The translations under genes were made by a program, and so were the position numbers. From Pseudomonadota bacterium (lineage in GTDB: Bacteria; Desulfobacterota; Desulfobulbia; Desulfobulbales; Desulfocapsaceae), in NCBI GenBank assembly GCA_018821985.1, contig JAHJKP010000032.1:1-64000 (forward strand): a stretch of DNA of 64,000 nucleotides. Reading direction: 5' to 3'. Shown here in pieces: positions 16,891 to 25,251 of this stretch. The notes beneath the pieces are model-generated. The model was not told the origin of the DNA. It made no database searches and was given only the letters and a program-made list of their open reading frames with translations. Position 1 is the stretch's first letter, and every line of letters begins with the position of its first letter.

Positions 16891-17619
16891 ATGTCTGAGA
16901 TACAAGATCGAGTCCAGCTGCACCCTTCCTGGAAGAGCCGGATAGGAGGTGAATTTGAGCAGGAGTATATGCAAAAGCTCAGAGAGTTCCTGATTCAGGA
17001 GAAAGAGGCCGGCAAGATCATCTACCCGGAAGGGAAAAATATCTTTAATGCCATGAACATGATCCCGTTTGAGGACGTGAAGGTAGTGATTATCGGCCAG
17101 GACCCGTATCATGGCCCGGGTCAGGCGCATGGCCTCTGTTTTTCCGTGATGCCGGGGGTGGTGCCGCCACCGTCGCTTAAAAATATTTTCCAGGAAATCC
17201 AGGCCGATCTCGGCATCCCACCGGCCAGCCATGGACATCTCCACAGCTGGGCCGAGCAGGGCGTGCTGCTGCTCAACAGTGTGCTCACCGTGGAACAGAA
17301 CAGGGCGGCCTCGCACCAGGGTAAGGGCTGGGAACGTTTCACCGATGCCATTATTCAGACGCTGAACCGGGAGCATTCCGGGCTGGTGTTTTTCCTGTGG
17401 GGCAGCTATGCTCAAAAAAAAGGGGCGATTATTGATAAGAAGCGGCACCTGGTACTGCAGTCGGTTCACCCGTCCCCCTTATCCGCGCATCGTGGTTTTT
17501 TTGGGAACAAGCATTTTTCCCAAGCAAATTCATATCTGCAAGCTCAGTCAAAAGCACCAATTAACTGGGAACTGCCTTTACTGAATGCAGGGAACAACAA
17601 CCCATATAATCATTTGTAA
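16891..17619 (+). CDS. ung: Uracil-DNA glycosylase, family 1
   Basis: Removes uracil from DNA as the first step of base-excision repair. The 242-residue product has the family-1 water-activating motif [14 protein letters not shown] (Asp about residue 71), the uracil-stacking [10 protein letters not shown], the FLWG strand and the minor-groove loop [13 protein letters not shown]. All key residues are present and the length is normal. It is followed after 69 bp by the MAT gene on the same strand. Confidence 0.97.
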   Translation: MSEIQDRVQLHPSWKSRIGGEFEQEYMQKLREFLIQEKEAGKIIYPEGKNIFNAMNMIPFEDVKVVIIGQDPYHGPGQAHGLCFSVMPGVVPPPSLKNIFQEIQADLGIPPASHGHLHSWAEQGVLLLNSVLTVEQNRAASHQGKGWERFTDAIIQTLNREHSGLVFFLWGSYAQKKGAIIDKKRHLVLQSVHPSPLSAHRGFFGNKHFSQANSYLQAQSKAPINWELPLLNAGNNNPYNHL

Positions 17620-17688
17620 ATCGTCCGGTTTTTCATACCTTATATTGACCTTTACTATCGTGTGGCATTCGCCAAGGAGAAAGATTGT

Positions 17689-18891
17689 ATGAATATTCTG
17701 ATTAGTTCTCTTTCCGGTCTTCCTGTTGCGGCCGGTCCGGTGGAAATGGTTGAACGCAAGGGCTTGGGGCACCCGGATACTATCTGCGATTATCTGGCTG
17801 AAAACCTCAGCCGGAACCTGTGCCGCTTCTATCATGACCGTTTTGGAATTGTCCTGCATCATAATGTCGACAAGGGTCTTCTTTTCGGAGGACGTTCGGC
17901 CCCGGCCTTTGGCGGTGGGAAGGTGCTGGAGCCGATGGACATATTTCTGGTGGGCCGGGCGACCATGTCCTTCCGTGGCATTAAGGTTCCGGTTGAAGAA
18001 CTGGCCATTGAGGGAACCCGGCAATGGTTCAGGGAAAATTTCCACGCCCTGGATCCGGAACGCCACTTGAACATCCATTGCCTCATCCGGCCGGGATCAC
18101 AGGACCTGACTGAGCTCTTTCTGCGCCAGGCGACAACCGGTATTGCCCTGGCCAATGACACCTCCTGCGGAGTCGGCTACGCGCCTTTCAGCGAACTGGA
18201 GACAGTTGTCCTGGAGTCAGAACGCTATTTAAACAGTCCCGTCATTCGCGATGCTCACCCGGCATTTGGCCAGGACATAAAGGTGATGGGTCTGCGCAAT
18301 GACGACCATATTGTGTTAACCGTGGCCTGTGCCTTTATTGACAAGTATGTGCGGGACCTAGAGGACTATCTGCAGCAGAAAAAGATGCTGGCGGGGTTGG
18401 TGCACGAACATGCTGCAAAGCTCACCCAGCAGGAAATTGCGGTGCACGTCAATACCGGGGACGATCCAGCGGCTGACAGTGTTTACTTGACAGTTACCGG
18501 CACCTCCGGAGAGGCTGGCGATGATGGCGAGGTTGGCCGGGGCAACCGACCGAATGGCCTGATCACTCCTTATCGCCCCATGAACATGGAGGCCGCGGCA
18601 GGCAAGAACCCGGTCACCCATGTTGGCAAGATATACAATGTTGCCGCGCGCCGGATGGCTGAGCAGATTGTTCAAAATATTCCGGCCGTGGAGGAGGCCT
18701 ATTGTTTCCTGGTCAGCCAGATCGGCTATCCGGTTCAGGAACCACAACGGCTGGAAATCAAACTGCGGGTTGCCGACGAGCGAGTTCTCCCGCAACTGCA
18801 GGGGGAGGTTTCCTTGATTGCCGAAAATTCCCTGCAAGAGATGAGCAACCTCTGGCGGCAAGTGATAAAGGGGACAGTGCCCGTATGTTGA
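17689..18891 (+). CDS. Archaeal-type S-adenosylmethionine synthetase
   Basis: Makes S-adenosylmethionine from methionine and ATP. The ~400-residue sequence belongs to the archaeal MAT family (PF01941), not bacterial MetK. Visible are ERKGLGHPDTICD near the start, HNVDKGLLFGG, NDTSCGVGYAPFSELE, GRGNRPNGLITPYRPMN and GKNPVTHVGKIYN, all family hallmarks. The GxGxGD and GGGAFS-type signatures of bacterial MetK are absent. AAGGAGAAA eight bases upstream selects this ATG over the GTG at 17662. Such enzymes are uncommon in bacteria, so transfer from archaea is likely. Whether a normal metK exists elsewhere cannot be seen. Confidence 0.93.
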   Translation: MNILISSLSGLPVAAGPVEMVERKGLGHPDTICDYLAENLSRNLCRFYHDRFGIVLHHNVDKGLLFGGRSAPAFGGGKVLEPMDIFLVGRATMSFRGIKVPVEELAIEGTRQWFRENFHALDPERHLNIHCLIRPGSQDLTELFLRQATTGIALANDTSCGVGYAPFSELETVVLESERYLNSPVIRDAHPAFGQDIKVMGLRNDDHIVLTVACAFIDKYVRDLEDYLQQKKMLAGLVHEHAAKLTQQEIAVHVNTGDDPAADSVYLTVTGTSGEAGDDGEVGRGNRPNGLITPYRPMNMEAAAGKNPVTHVGKIYNVAARRMAEQIVQNIPAVEEAYCFLVSQIGYPVQEPQRLEIKLRVADERVLPQLQGEVSLIAENSLQEMSNLWRQVIKGTVPVC

Positions 18892-18925
18892 ATGATTATC
18901 GTTATGGATTTGAAATGGCAAGGAA

Positions 18926-18949
18926 GGGGGGCAGACCGTACTAACTAGC
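18926..18949 (+). repeat. Partial repeat A-like sequence
   Basis: 'aggggggcagaccgtactaacta' resembles the start of repeat A with its upstream GGGG tract (14770-14792). The rest of the element is missing. The 18892-19154 gap holds nothing else recognisable. Confidence 0.4.
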
Positions 18950-19154
18950 AGCAGGCGAACTTTTTGACAGGTTCTTAAACCGTACCCCGGTGGGACTCTG
19001 CTGGATCCGTTTGCTGTACTCGTGGATATCGCAATGGCTATGTTGCCTTCGCAGTTAACGATTTTGCGGAGAATCACTTGTCTAGAGTGGTGGTATGACG
19101 AAAGGCCGCGAAGCGTCCATGGGGAGATAAACCTGCTTCGCAATGGAGTGTTGT

Positions 19155-20177
19155 TTAGTGCTTGGCAAGTTCCAGGAGGGTAGGGACAAGGCCGGTGACA
19201 ACCCGGGCCATCCGTTCATAGTCGAGTTTCTCAGGGGTGTCTGCTGAGGTATGATATGAGGCATAGCGATAAAAGGCGGTATCGGTGACCATGATGGCCG
19301 GGTAGCCCATCCGCCAGAAGGAGAGGTGGTCGGACCAGCCGACACCGCTGATAAAACCCGGTGCCGCCAAGCCCTCGGAGGGAAATCTGCCATGATGGCG
19401 AAAGGCCTTGATTGTCTGGCGGACAAGTTGCCGTGAGCGGATATTGCCGACAAAGGCGATGAAGTTGGCGGTATCAGGATAGAAGAGGGAAAAGGGGATG
19501 GGGTAATGTTGGCTGCCGGGGTTGTCGCTGTAATAGCCTATGGTCTCTAGAGAGAGCATGGCCACGATGTTTTCTTTTCGCTCACGGCAGCGGGCCGCAT
19601 AGAAGGCGCTGCCCATGGTGTTGCTGAAGAAAAAGGGTGGTTCTTCGTTGGCAAAGGCGACCAGCCGAACGGTACGTTGCGGGCTGGAGCCGTGTAAAAA
19701 ACGGGCCAGTTCCAGCAGGGCAGCCACTCCGGAACCATTGTCATTGGCACCCGGACAGTCCGGGACGGTGTCGTAATGGGCTCCAATCACAACAAGCTCT
19801 TCAGGATACAGGTGGCCGTGAATTTCCACCTCCAGGTTCACTGATGTGATATCGTAGGCTCTGAATTCCTGCCTTTGAACACTATACCCCAGATCTGACA
19901 GAACCTTATCGAGGTAGCTGACAGTGCTCTCCATTGAAAAGGACCGCCAGATATTACGGGGACCGATGTTACCCGCCAGAATATGAACATGTCTTTCGAG
20001 AAGAGCGGCTGAGTGTTGCTCCTCTGAGCTCAGAGGCGACAAGGTGCCGGTAAAGGAGGAACCGGGCATATTGATCAAGGGAAAGAGGCCGGTCATAAGT
20101 ACCAATAAAAGAAAGAAGATCCGGATGAGAGCCCACAGCCATTGCTGAACGCCTTTGGGATACAGTGTCAATTTCAT
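19155..20177 (-). CDS. M28-family zinc aminopeptidase, membrane-anchored
   Basis: A 340-residue exported peptidase. A single hydrophobic segment (about residues 12-36) serves as anchor or uncleaved signal, and the M28 catalytic domain follows. Metal ligands and catalytic residues are visible in GAHYDTVPDCPGANDNGSG (first His and bridging Asp), FANEEPPFF (Glu-Glu pair), SDHLSFWRMGYP and the terminal His in SYHTSADTPEKL. It should cleave N-terminal residues from peptides outside the cytoplasmic membrane. The alpha/beta hydrolase gene lies upstream on the same strand, 63 bp away, possibly in one transcript. Confidence 0.9.
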   Translation of the reverse strand: MKLTLYPKGVQQWLWALIRIFFLLLVLMTGLFPLINMPGSSFTGTLSPLSSEEQHSAALLERHVHILAGNIGPRNIWRSFSMESTVSYLDKVLSDLGYSVQRQEFRAYDITSVNLEVEIHGHLYPEELVVIGAHYDTVPDCPGANDNGSGVAALLELARFLHGSSPQRTVRLVAFANEEPPFFFSNTMGSAFYAARCRERKENIVAMLSLETIGYYSDNPGSQHYPIPFSLFYPDTANFIAFVGNIRSRQLVRQTIKAFRHHGRFPSEGLAAPGFISGVGWSDHLSFWRMGYPAIMVTDTAFYRYASYHTSADTPEKLDYERMARVVTGLVPTLLELAKH

Positions 20178-20240
20178 CTGGCCCGTTGTTTTTTCTGATC
20201 CCTCATGGTTCCTGTAGGCAGCGAAAATCTCAACATATCG

Positions 20241-21098
20241 TCAGGGGATCTTTTCTGCAGAAATGCTCTCTCTCAAAAAACTGTCGATCCCGTCTCTATA
20301 TGCTTTTCCTGTAATAAGGAAGCCGTCATTATGGCCGCCGCGAAGCTCCAGGAAATGTTTCGGTTCCTTTGCCGCTGCATACAACGCACGTCCATGTTTG
20401 TAAGGGATGATCTCATCGTTGCTGCTATGGGCAATGAGCACCGGGCATGCCACATTCGCAAGCTTTTCTCTGGCGTTGAAGTGGAGCCGGCTCAGCAATC
20501 TGGCCGGCAGGAATGGGTATACGTCGGCGGCAATATCAGGTACGGATGTGAAACATGATTCCATGATCAGGGCTCCGGGAGTGTGCAGGGTAGCCAGGTG
20601 CGCAGCCACCGCAGCACCAAGGGAGCGGCCGAACAGAATGATCTGCTGCGGAGGAACACTTCGCTCTTGGGTCAGGTCTTGCCAGGCGGCCTCCGCATCC
20701 CGGTACATCCCCTGTTCCGAGGGTTTACCCTGGCTGCGACCATAGCCTCGGTAGTCGAAGATGAAGGTGCTGAGCCCCAACTTATTGAGCAAAAGGAGTG
20801 TGTCGAGACGGTGGGAGATATTGCCGGCATTGCCGTGGAAAAAGAGCACAACGCCGCGAGACTGAGGAGCGGGAATAAACCAGCCGTCCAGCTTGACATT
20901 GTCACTGGTTAGCAGTGTCACCGACTCATAGGGCAAACCTGCTTCCCCTGGCGACATAGCTACTGCGCGAGAGGGGATATTCGGGAAAAACAGCAGCCGT
21001 GGCTGGTAGAAGTATATAAAAGCCAGGAAGGCCGAATATCCGCATACCGCAAGCAGCAGAAAGTGCATTAGACCATTCATCGATTTGTTGCTACGCAT
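20241..21098 (-). CDS. Alpha/beta hydrolase, BEM46-like, membrane-anchored
   Basis: A 285-residue serine hydrolase with one N-terminal membrane segment (about residues 10-30). The oxyanion region FFHGNAGNISHR is present, as are FDYRGYGRSQG and the nucleophile elbow GRSLG (Ser about 160). The catalytic Asp is probably in HSSNDEIIPY and the His in RGGHNDGF. This is the typical BEM46/YhaG-like layout. Substrate unknown. Confidence 0.9.
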   Translation of the reverse strand: MRSNKSMNGLMHFLLLAVCGYSAFLAFIYFYQPRLLFFPNIPSRAVAMSPGEAGLPYESVTLLTSDNVKLDGWFIPAPQSRGVVLFFHGNAGNISHRLDTLLLLNKLGLSTFIFDYRGYGRSQGKPSEQGMYRDAEAAWQDLTQERSVPPQQIILFGRSLGAAVAAHLATLHTPGALIMESCFTSVPDIAADVYPFLPARLLSRLHFNAREKLANVACPVLIAHSSNDEIIPYKHGRALYAAAKEPKHFLELRGGHNDGFLITGKAYRDGIDSFLRESISAEKIP

Positions 21099-21220
21099 TG
21101 GACAATGTGGGCAAAGAGTATCGAAATTATTATTTTTTCCCTCTAATAATTTGTATCATGCCGGTCTCTATCGGCAAAGGAAAAATAATGGTGGTGGCTT
21201 TTTGGGATTTATGGAGGAGG

Positions 21221-21260
21221 GGCTGGCCGTGCTAAATAGCTGAAAGTATGGATAGTCATT
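21221..21260 (+). repeat. Repeat A-like sequence, copy 3
   Basis: 'ggctggccgtgctaaatagc' followed by 'tgaaagtatggatagtcatt' matches the first ~40 bp of repeat A at 14778-14813. Similarity then stops. It lies in the 272-bp gap between the hydrolase promoter region and the end of the adenylating-enzyme gene; no gene is seen there. Confidence 0.6.
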
Positions 21261-21370
21261 GCTTCGACTGGTTTCGTGCAGGTCGGAAATGGGGGGCATG
21301 TCCGCTCTCTTGTGTCGATGTGCCGGAGCATGCCTCTATTGATGCAATACAGGGGGTGTTGAACAGAATC

Positions 21371-22975
21371 TCAGTGCCCGTCACACTCCAGGGTGCGGAC
21401 CAGTGCGCCTCTGTCCACCTTGCCGTTGTGGTTTAAGGGCATCTGCTCGATATGGACAATTCTTGATGGTACCGAGTAGGCCGGCAACTGACGCTTCAAC
21501 CCGGTCAGGATCTGGGACGTCTCCATGGGCGAGCCGGCGATAAAGGCAATCAACCCTCTGGCGCTGCCATCGACCAGCGGCCAGGCCACCGTCGCCACCA
21601 ATTCCGTCTGGGACAGTTCGCGAAGGTGGGTGTCGATTTCCTCCAGCTCAACTCGGTTGCCGAGGACCTTGACCTGATTGTCGATTCGCCCGAGGTGATG
21701 GAAGGCGCCGGATGCATCACAAAACGCCAGATCGCCGGTCAAGTACCATCGTTTACCATGAATGATGGGGAATCTGGCCTCCGTCAATTCCCTGGCGTTC
21801 AGATAGCCTTCTGCGAGTTGGGCGCCGGAGAGCGCAAGCTCTCCAGGTTCATCGGTCGGTGCAAATTGGTGATCAGCAGTCAATATCGCAGCTTCGATGC
21901 CCGGAAACGGTGAGCCAATGGCAATAACGTTGCGCTTCGGCGTGACCGGGAGCGGGATGGTGACTGGCTGACTCAAACAGGAGACGGTCACTTCGGTGGG
22001 ACCGTACAGGTTCTGTATGACGCTGTTCGGCGCGGCCAGTTGCCATGCCTCCACGGTGTTGGCTGGCAACGGTTCACCGCCGAATACTGTGAGACGCAGG
22101 TCGGGCAGCACTCCTAGCTTAAGCGCCTTGATCTGGTTCAGCATGCCGACCAGAGAGGGCACTGAATTCCAGACCGTGAGCCTGCTCTCACGCGCGAACT
22201 TCACCGCGTTCATGACCCGGTTTGCCGGCAGCACATGCAAGGAGGCGCCAACTTGCCAGGTTGCGAACATGTCGAGCACCGAAAAGTCGAAACTGAGCTC
22301 ACAGACCTCAAGGACTCGGTCGCTGGCATCAAGTCCGAGGATTTCGGTGACGACTTCAATATAATGGTGAACAGCACCGGCAGAGACCATGACACCTTTG
22401 GGTGTTCCGGTCGTTCCCGAGGTAAAAATGATGTAGGCGAGATCCGTGGATTTGATATGGGCCGGAGGGGTGGCGTCTGTTACGGCAGGCAGATTATGAA
22501 GATCCTGAATGTCGATTTCCGGGCTGGATCCTGCCGGCAGGTGTTGTCCGGGCTCGGGCATCAGCACCAACGGTGGGCATGCCGCCAGCACCCTCTCCGT
22601 CAGAAGCTTGGCACCTTGGCTATCGCAGACTAGCGCCGAAAGCTGGCACTGGTCCATGATCGTGATCAGCCGATCCTCTGGAGACTTGAGCCCTATCGGG
22701 ATATAGGTTCCGCCCGCCCAACTTGTTCCCAGAAGCCCGGTACAGGCATCGATGCTGCGTGAAGCAAGGATTCCAACTCGAGGGAGAAAGCCCTCGCCAG
22801 CCCCCCAGCCCGGACTCTGGACCAGCGTTGCAGCGACACGCCTGGCCCGGTCTGCCAGTTCACCGTAGGAGAGTTCCAGACCCTCGAAGGCAATGGCCAG
22901 ACGTGCGGGTTCGCGCAGGCTCTGTCGATAGACCGCGTTTGCAATGTTAAACCCCTGGTTATTTTTCTGCATCAT
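21371..22975 (-). CDS. Amino-acid-adenylating enzyme (DltA-like AMP-binding ligase)
   Basis: A ~535-residue stand-alone adenylation enzyme that would activate an amino or other acid and load it on the carrier protein encoded just upstream. Core motifs: A3 FTSGTTGTPKG, A5 NLYGPTEVTVS, A7 YLTGDLA, A8 GRIDNQVKVLGNRVELEEID and A10 Lys in NHNGKVDRG. Overall it looks like D-alanine-carrier protein ligase or a single NRPS A domain; no condensation or thiolation domain is attached. The double ATG at 22975/22972 with CGGAAG upstream is preferred over the longer frame from 23083, which would overlap the carrier gene. Specificity residues were not decoded. Confidence 0.9.
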   Translation of the reverse strand: MMQKNNQGFNIANAVYRQSLREPARLAIAFEGLELSYGELADRARRVAATLVQSPGWGAGEGFLPRVGILASRSIDACTGLLGTSWAGGTYIPIGLKSPEDRLITIMDQCQLSALVCDSQGAKLLTERVLAACPPLVLMPEPGQHLPAGSSPEIDIQDLHNLPAVTDATPPAHIKSTDLAYIIFTSGTTGTPKGVMVSAGAVHHYIEVVTEILGLDASDRVLEVCELSFDFSVLDMFATWQVGASLHVLPANRVMNAVKFARESRLTVWNSVPSLVGMLNQIKALKLGVLPDLRLTVFGGEPLPANTVEAWQLAAPNSVIQNLYGPTEVTVSCLSQPVTIPLPVTPKRNVIAIGSPFPGIEAAILTADHQFAPTDEPGELALSGAQLAEGYLNARELTEARFPIIHGKRWYLTGDLAFCDASGAFHHLGRIDNQVKVLGNRVELEEIDTHLRELSQTELVATVAWPLVDGSARGLIAFIAGSPMETSQILTGLKRQLPAYSVPSRIVHIEQMPLNHNGKVDRGALVRTLECDGH

Positions 22976-23000
22976 ACATTTCAAAGTAACTTCCGATTGT

Positions 23001-23237
23001 TCAGGGGCTGACGAGGCGCATAATGTTGGAGAGCGAATCAAAATCATTTTGATCAAACCCTCGTTCCGCCAGATCGAGTCCAAACTCCTCCTCGAGAAAT
23101 ACCACCATCCGCAATACCGCCAGGGAGTCTAGAAGGCCGCTCGTCACCAGCAGGTCATCGTCACCAATATCCGTTTCCTTGCCATAATCAGTCAGGAGTT
23201 CCTGAAGGAAGGCCTTCAACTTTGTTTTATTGTCCAT
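23001..23237 (-). CDS. Acyl/peptidyl carrier protein (DltC-like)
   Basis: A 78-residue acidic helical carrier protein. The phosphopantetheine attachment motif is LLDSLAVLRMV, Ser about residue 38. Length and charge fit DltC or ACP. It lies 7 bp after the MBOAT gene and 25 bp before the adenylating-enzyme gene, so it is probably the shuttle between these two. Confidence 0.9.
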   Translation of the reverse strand: MDNKTKLKAFLQELLTDYGKETDIGDDDLLVTSGLLDSLAVLRMVVFLEEEFGLDLAERGFDQNDFDSLSNIMRLVSP

Positions 23238-23244
23238 GTTGCCC

Positions 23245-24705
23245 TTACGATACGTGAATATTGAAAAGTTTCAGTAAAAAAATGAAATGATCGCCTAAGG
23301 TTAAGTTGCGGTCGGAGCTGTCAAATATTGACAGAATACAATAGAAGCCGACAACAAATACCGGTGTCACAAAGTTCTTTCTGAGCCAGGACATCTCCGT
23401 GGGCCTTTTTTTCTCATAGAGCTGGGATATGCTGATTGCCGTGCTCAAGACGATCCCGTAGAACATGTAGACACGAAAAGACCAGAGCGCCGGCCAGAAC
23501 CCTTTGTCGGCGATGGATCCTGTCTCACGCAGAAAATGATAGAGGACATTGCCAAAACCGGCTGCGGCAAACGTTGCGAAAAATAAACGTATCCTGGGCC
23601 ACTTCTTGAAATAGCGTAAAAAGGCCGGATAAAAAAAGTTGTCTACGAGCAACTCCTTGAAATAGTAATAAAATCTATTCCAGAAGTCAGCGATACTTAC
23701 CGATTGCAATGGTTTGTAGGTGTTGCGCAGGGCGTTGTATCCGGCCATCCGGCAGCAGGCAATGATGACGTGTCCCCACACCGAAAACCACAGCAACCTG
23801 GAAAAAAAATTGGCAATGAGTGCCAACCAGTTCATGTGCCACGGATAGGTATGTCCTGCCCCCTCATGCAGAACCGCATGAAAAGAAGGAATGTCCAGAG
23901 AAAATGCTATCTCTGCAAAGGCATGAGTGGCGTTTGCATTTCCATACAGAATCTGATTCAGCAGTTTTTCCAGGAGGGCCAGCAGGAGAGCCCAGTAGAG
24001 CAATTTGACCCCTTTGAGCTGGCTGATGGCCAACTGTTCAGGGTTCTTCGCCGCAATTTTCCGCAAATATGCCGCCCCTTTGGGAAAAGGGGTGGCGGAT
24101 CCTCCCCAGAAAGGGAAGTAATAGCCGGCCTGAAGGGCAAGCTGCGGTGTCTCCCTGTTATGACGGTCCAGTAGCGTATAATTGAAAAACCAGAGATGCT
24201 TGCCGAGCACCGCAAGAAATGTCCACAGATAGACATGCTGAGGGCTGGAAGAGGGGAGACCCGTTGCCGCTACAAGGAGGAGGATGTAGAAGACCAGTAA
24301 ATTTCTGATCGGTCGTTTTGCGTACCATCTCTCCTTGTTCTGCCTTACCGCCGTATAATATGCGGCAAAAAAAACAAGCACCGCCGCCAGAATCAGGGGT
24401 TTAAAGAAATAAAAGGTGGGATGCTGCTGCTGGTGAATGGACCAGGGGATCTCCACATTGGGCCAGCTTGCCAGATAAAGAGAGACAAAGGTGGCAATGG
24501 TCAGTAACACCGGCCTGAATTGCGGCAGGAAGGTCATCGCCGTCATGAATGCAGTGAGATGCAGCCAACTGTCGGTACGGAAAGAAAGCCCAGCTGAAAA
24601 AAGAGCAAGCAGCAGGACCTTTCCTGGCAGCTGTTGGGAAAAAGCCACAAGTTTCGGATAGGTGTCAAACGGTGGAATGAGCGTGAAATCGGCCAGTCTA
24701 GCCAT
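23245..24705 (-). CDS. MBOAT-like membrane acyltransferase (DltB-like)
   Basis: A 486-residue integral membrane protein with about ten hydrophobic helices. It has the MBOAT-type segment SIADFWNRFYYYFKE, then a Tyr/Phe-rich stretch and NVLYHFLRE, whose His would be the conserved catalytic residue. It is longer and more divergent than DltB, so family placement rests on these segments and on context: first gene of an operon with a carrier protein and an adenylating enzyme. It would move the activated residue across or onto a surface molecule. No dltD homologue is next to it. Confidence 0.78.
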   Translation of the reverse strand: MARLADFTLIPPFDTYPKLVAFSQQLPGKVLLLALFSAGLSFRTDSWLHLTAFMTAMTFLPQFRPVLLTIATFVSLYLASWPNVEIPWSIHQQQHPTFYFFKPLILAAVLVFFAAYYTAVRQNKERWYAKRPIRNLLVFYILLLVAATGLPSSSPQHVYLWTFLAVLGKHLWFFNYTLLDRHNRETPQLALQAGYYFPFWGGSATPFPKGAAYLRKIAAKNPEQLAISQLKGVKLLYWALLLALLEKLLNQILYGNANATHAFAEIAFSLDIPSFHAVLHEGAGHTYPWHMNWLALIANFFSRLLWFSVWGHVIIACCRMAGYNALRNTYKPLQSVSIADFWNRFYYYFKELLVDNFFYPAFLRYFKKWPRIRLFFATFAAAGFGNVLYHFLRETGSIADKGFWPALWSFRVYMFYGIVLSTAISISQLYEKKRPTEMSWLRKNFVTPVFVVGFYCILSIFDSSDRNLTLGDHFIFLLKLFNIHVS

Positions 24706-25251
24706 GCTGGAAATTTTTTATCGCCAGCAGGGAAGGGCGAAGAGAAGGAAACATGTCGGTCTTCAGTAATCCCATGGTGTTCTTATAAAAAAGGAGAGTT
24801 GCCAGGCCTCTTGCAACCTTCACACTAATCAGACAATCTGCTTATAATTAAAAAAAATGACAATAGATGATCTCCCTATGGAAAACAATCTATTTTTCGA
24901 TGATTTTAGCAAGAAAATGAAGCTCTTTGTCCGTGCCTGCAGAGGATCACCACAATTTCGTCAAGCTTGTACTGGAAGAGTTTGTAAAAACCTGTGCGAA
25001 GGGAATGCAATACGCTTTAGCGTCCGTCCCCAGGAGTTTGCTGTGTGGTAAAAGTAAATCACGTCGCAGGAAGTTAATTTCATATTATAAGAAAATGGGT
25101 CAAGTTCGCTTTTGGCATTTCCTGGTTGTTGGTGGTAAGATTTATTTATGTTCAGTTTGTTACCCATAGAATTCTCCGGTTCCTGGATTCATCACAAGAA
25201 CAAGGGCCACAGGAGAGAGGACTTCCGGCGACGCTATCAAGGTTGGTCTGG
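24706..25251. other. Intergenic region between the Dlt-like operon and the P-type ATPase
   Basis: Divergent promoter region for both transcription units. Short open frames at 24857 and 24927 lack good ribosome sites and resemble nothing I know. No repeat or RNA structure stands out. Confidence 0.4.

Noticed and set aside
24927-25169. 80-codon plus-strand frame in the gap before the P-type ATPase
   Set aside because: No ribosome site and no family resemblance, so it is most likely chance.
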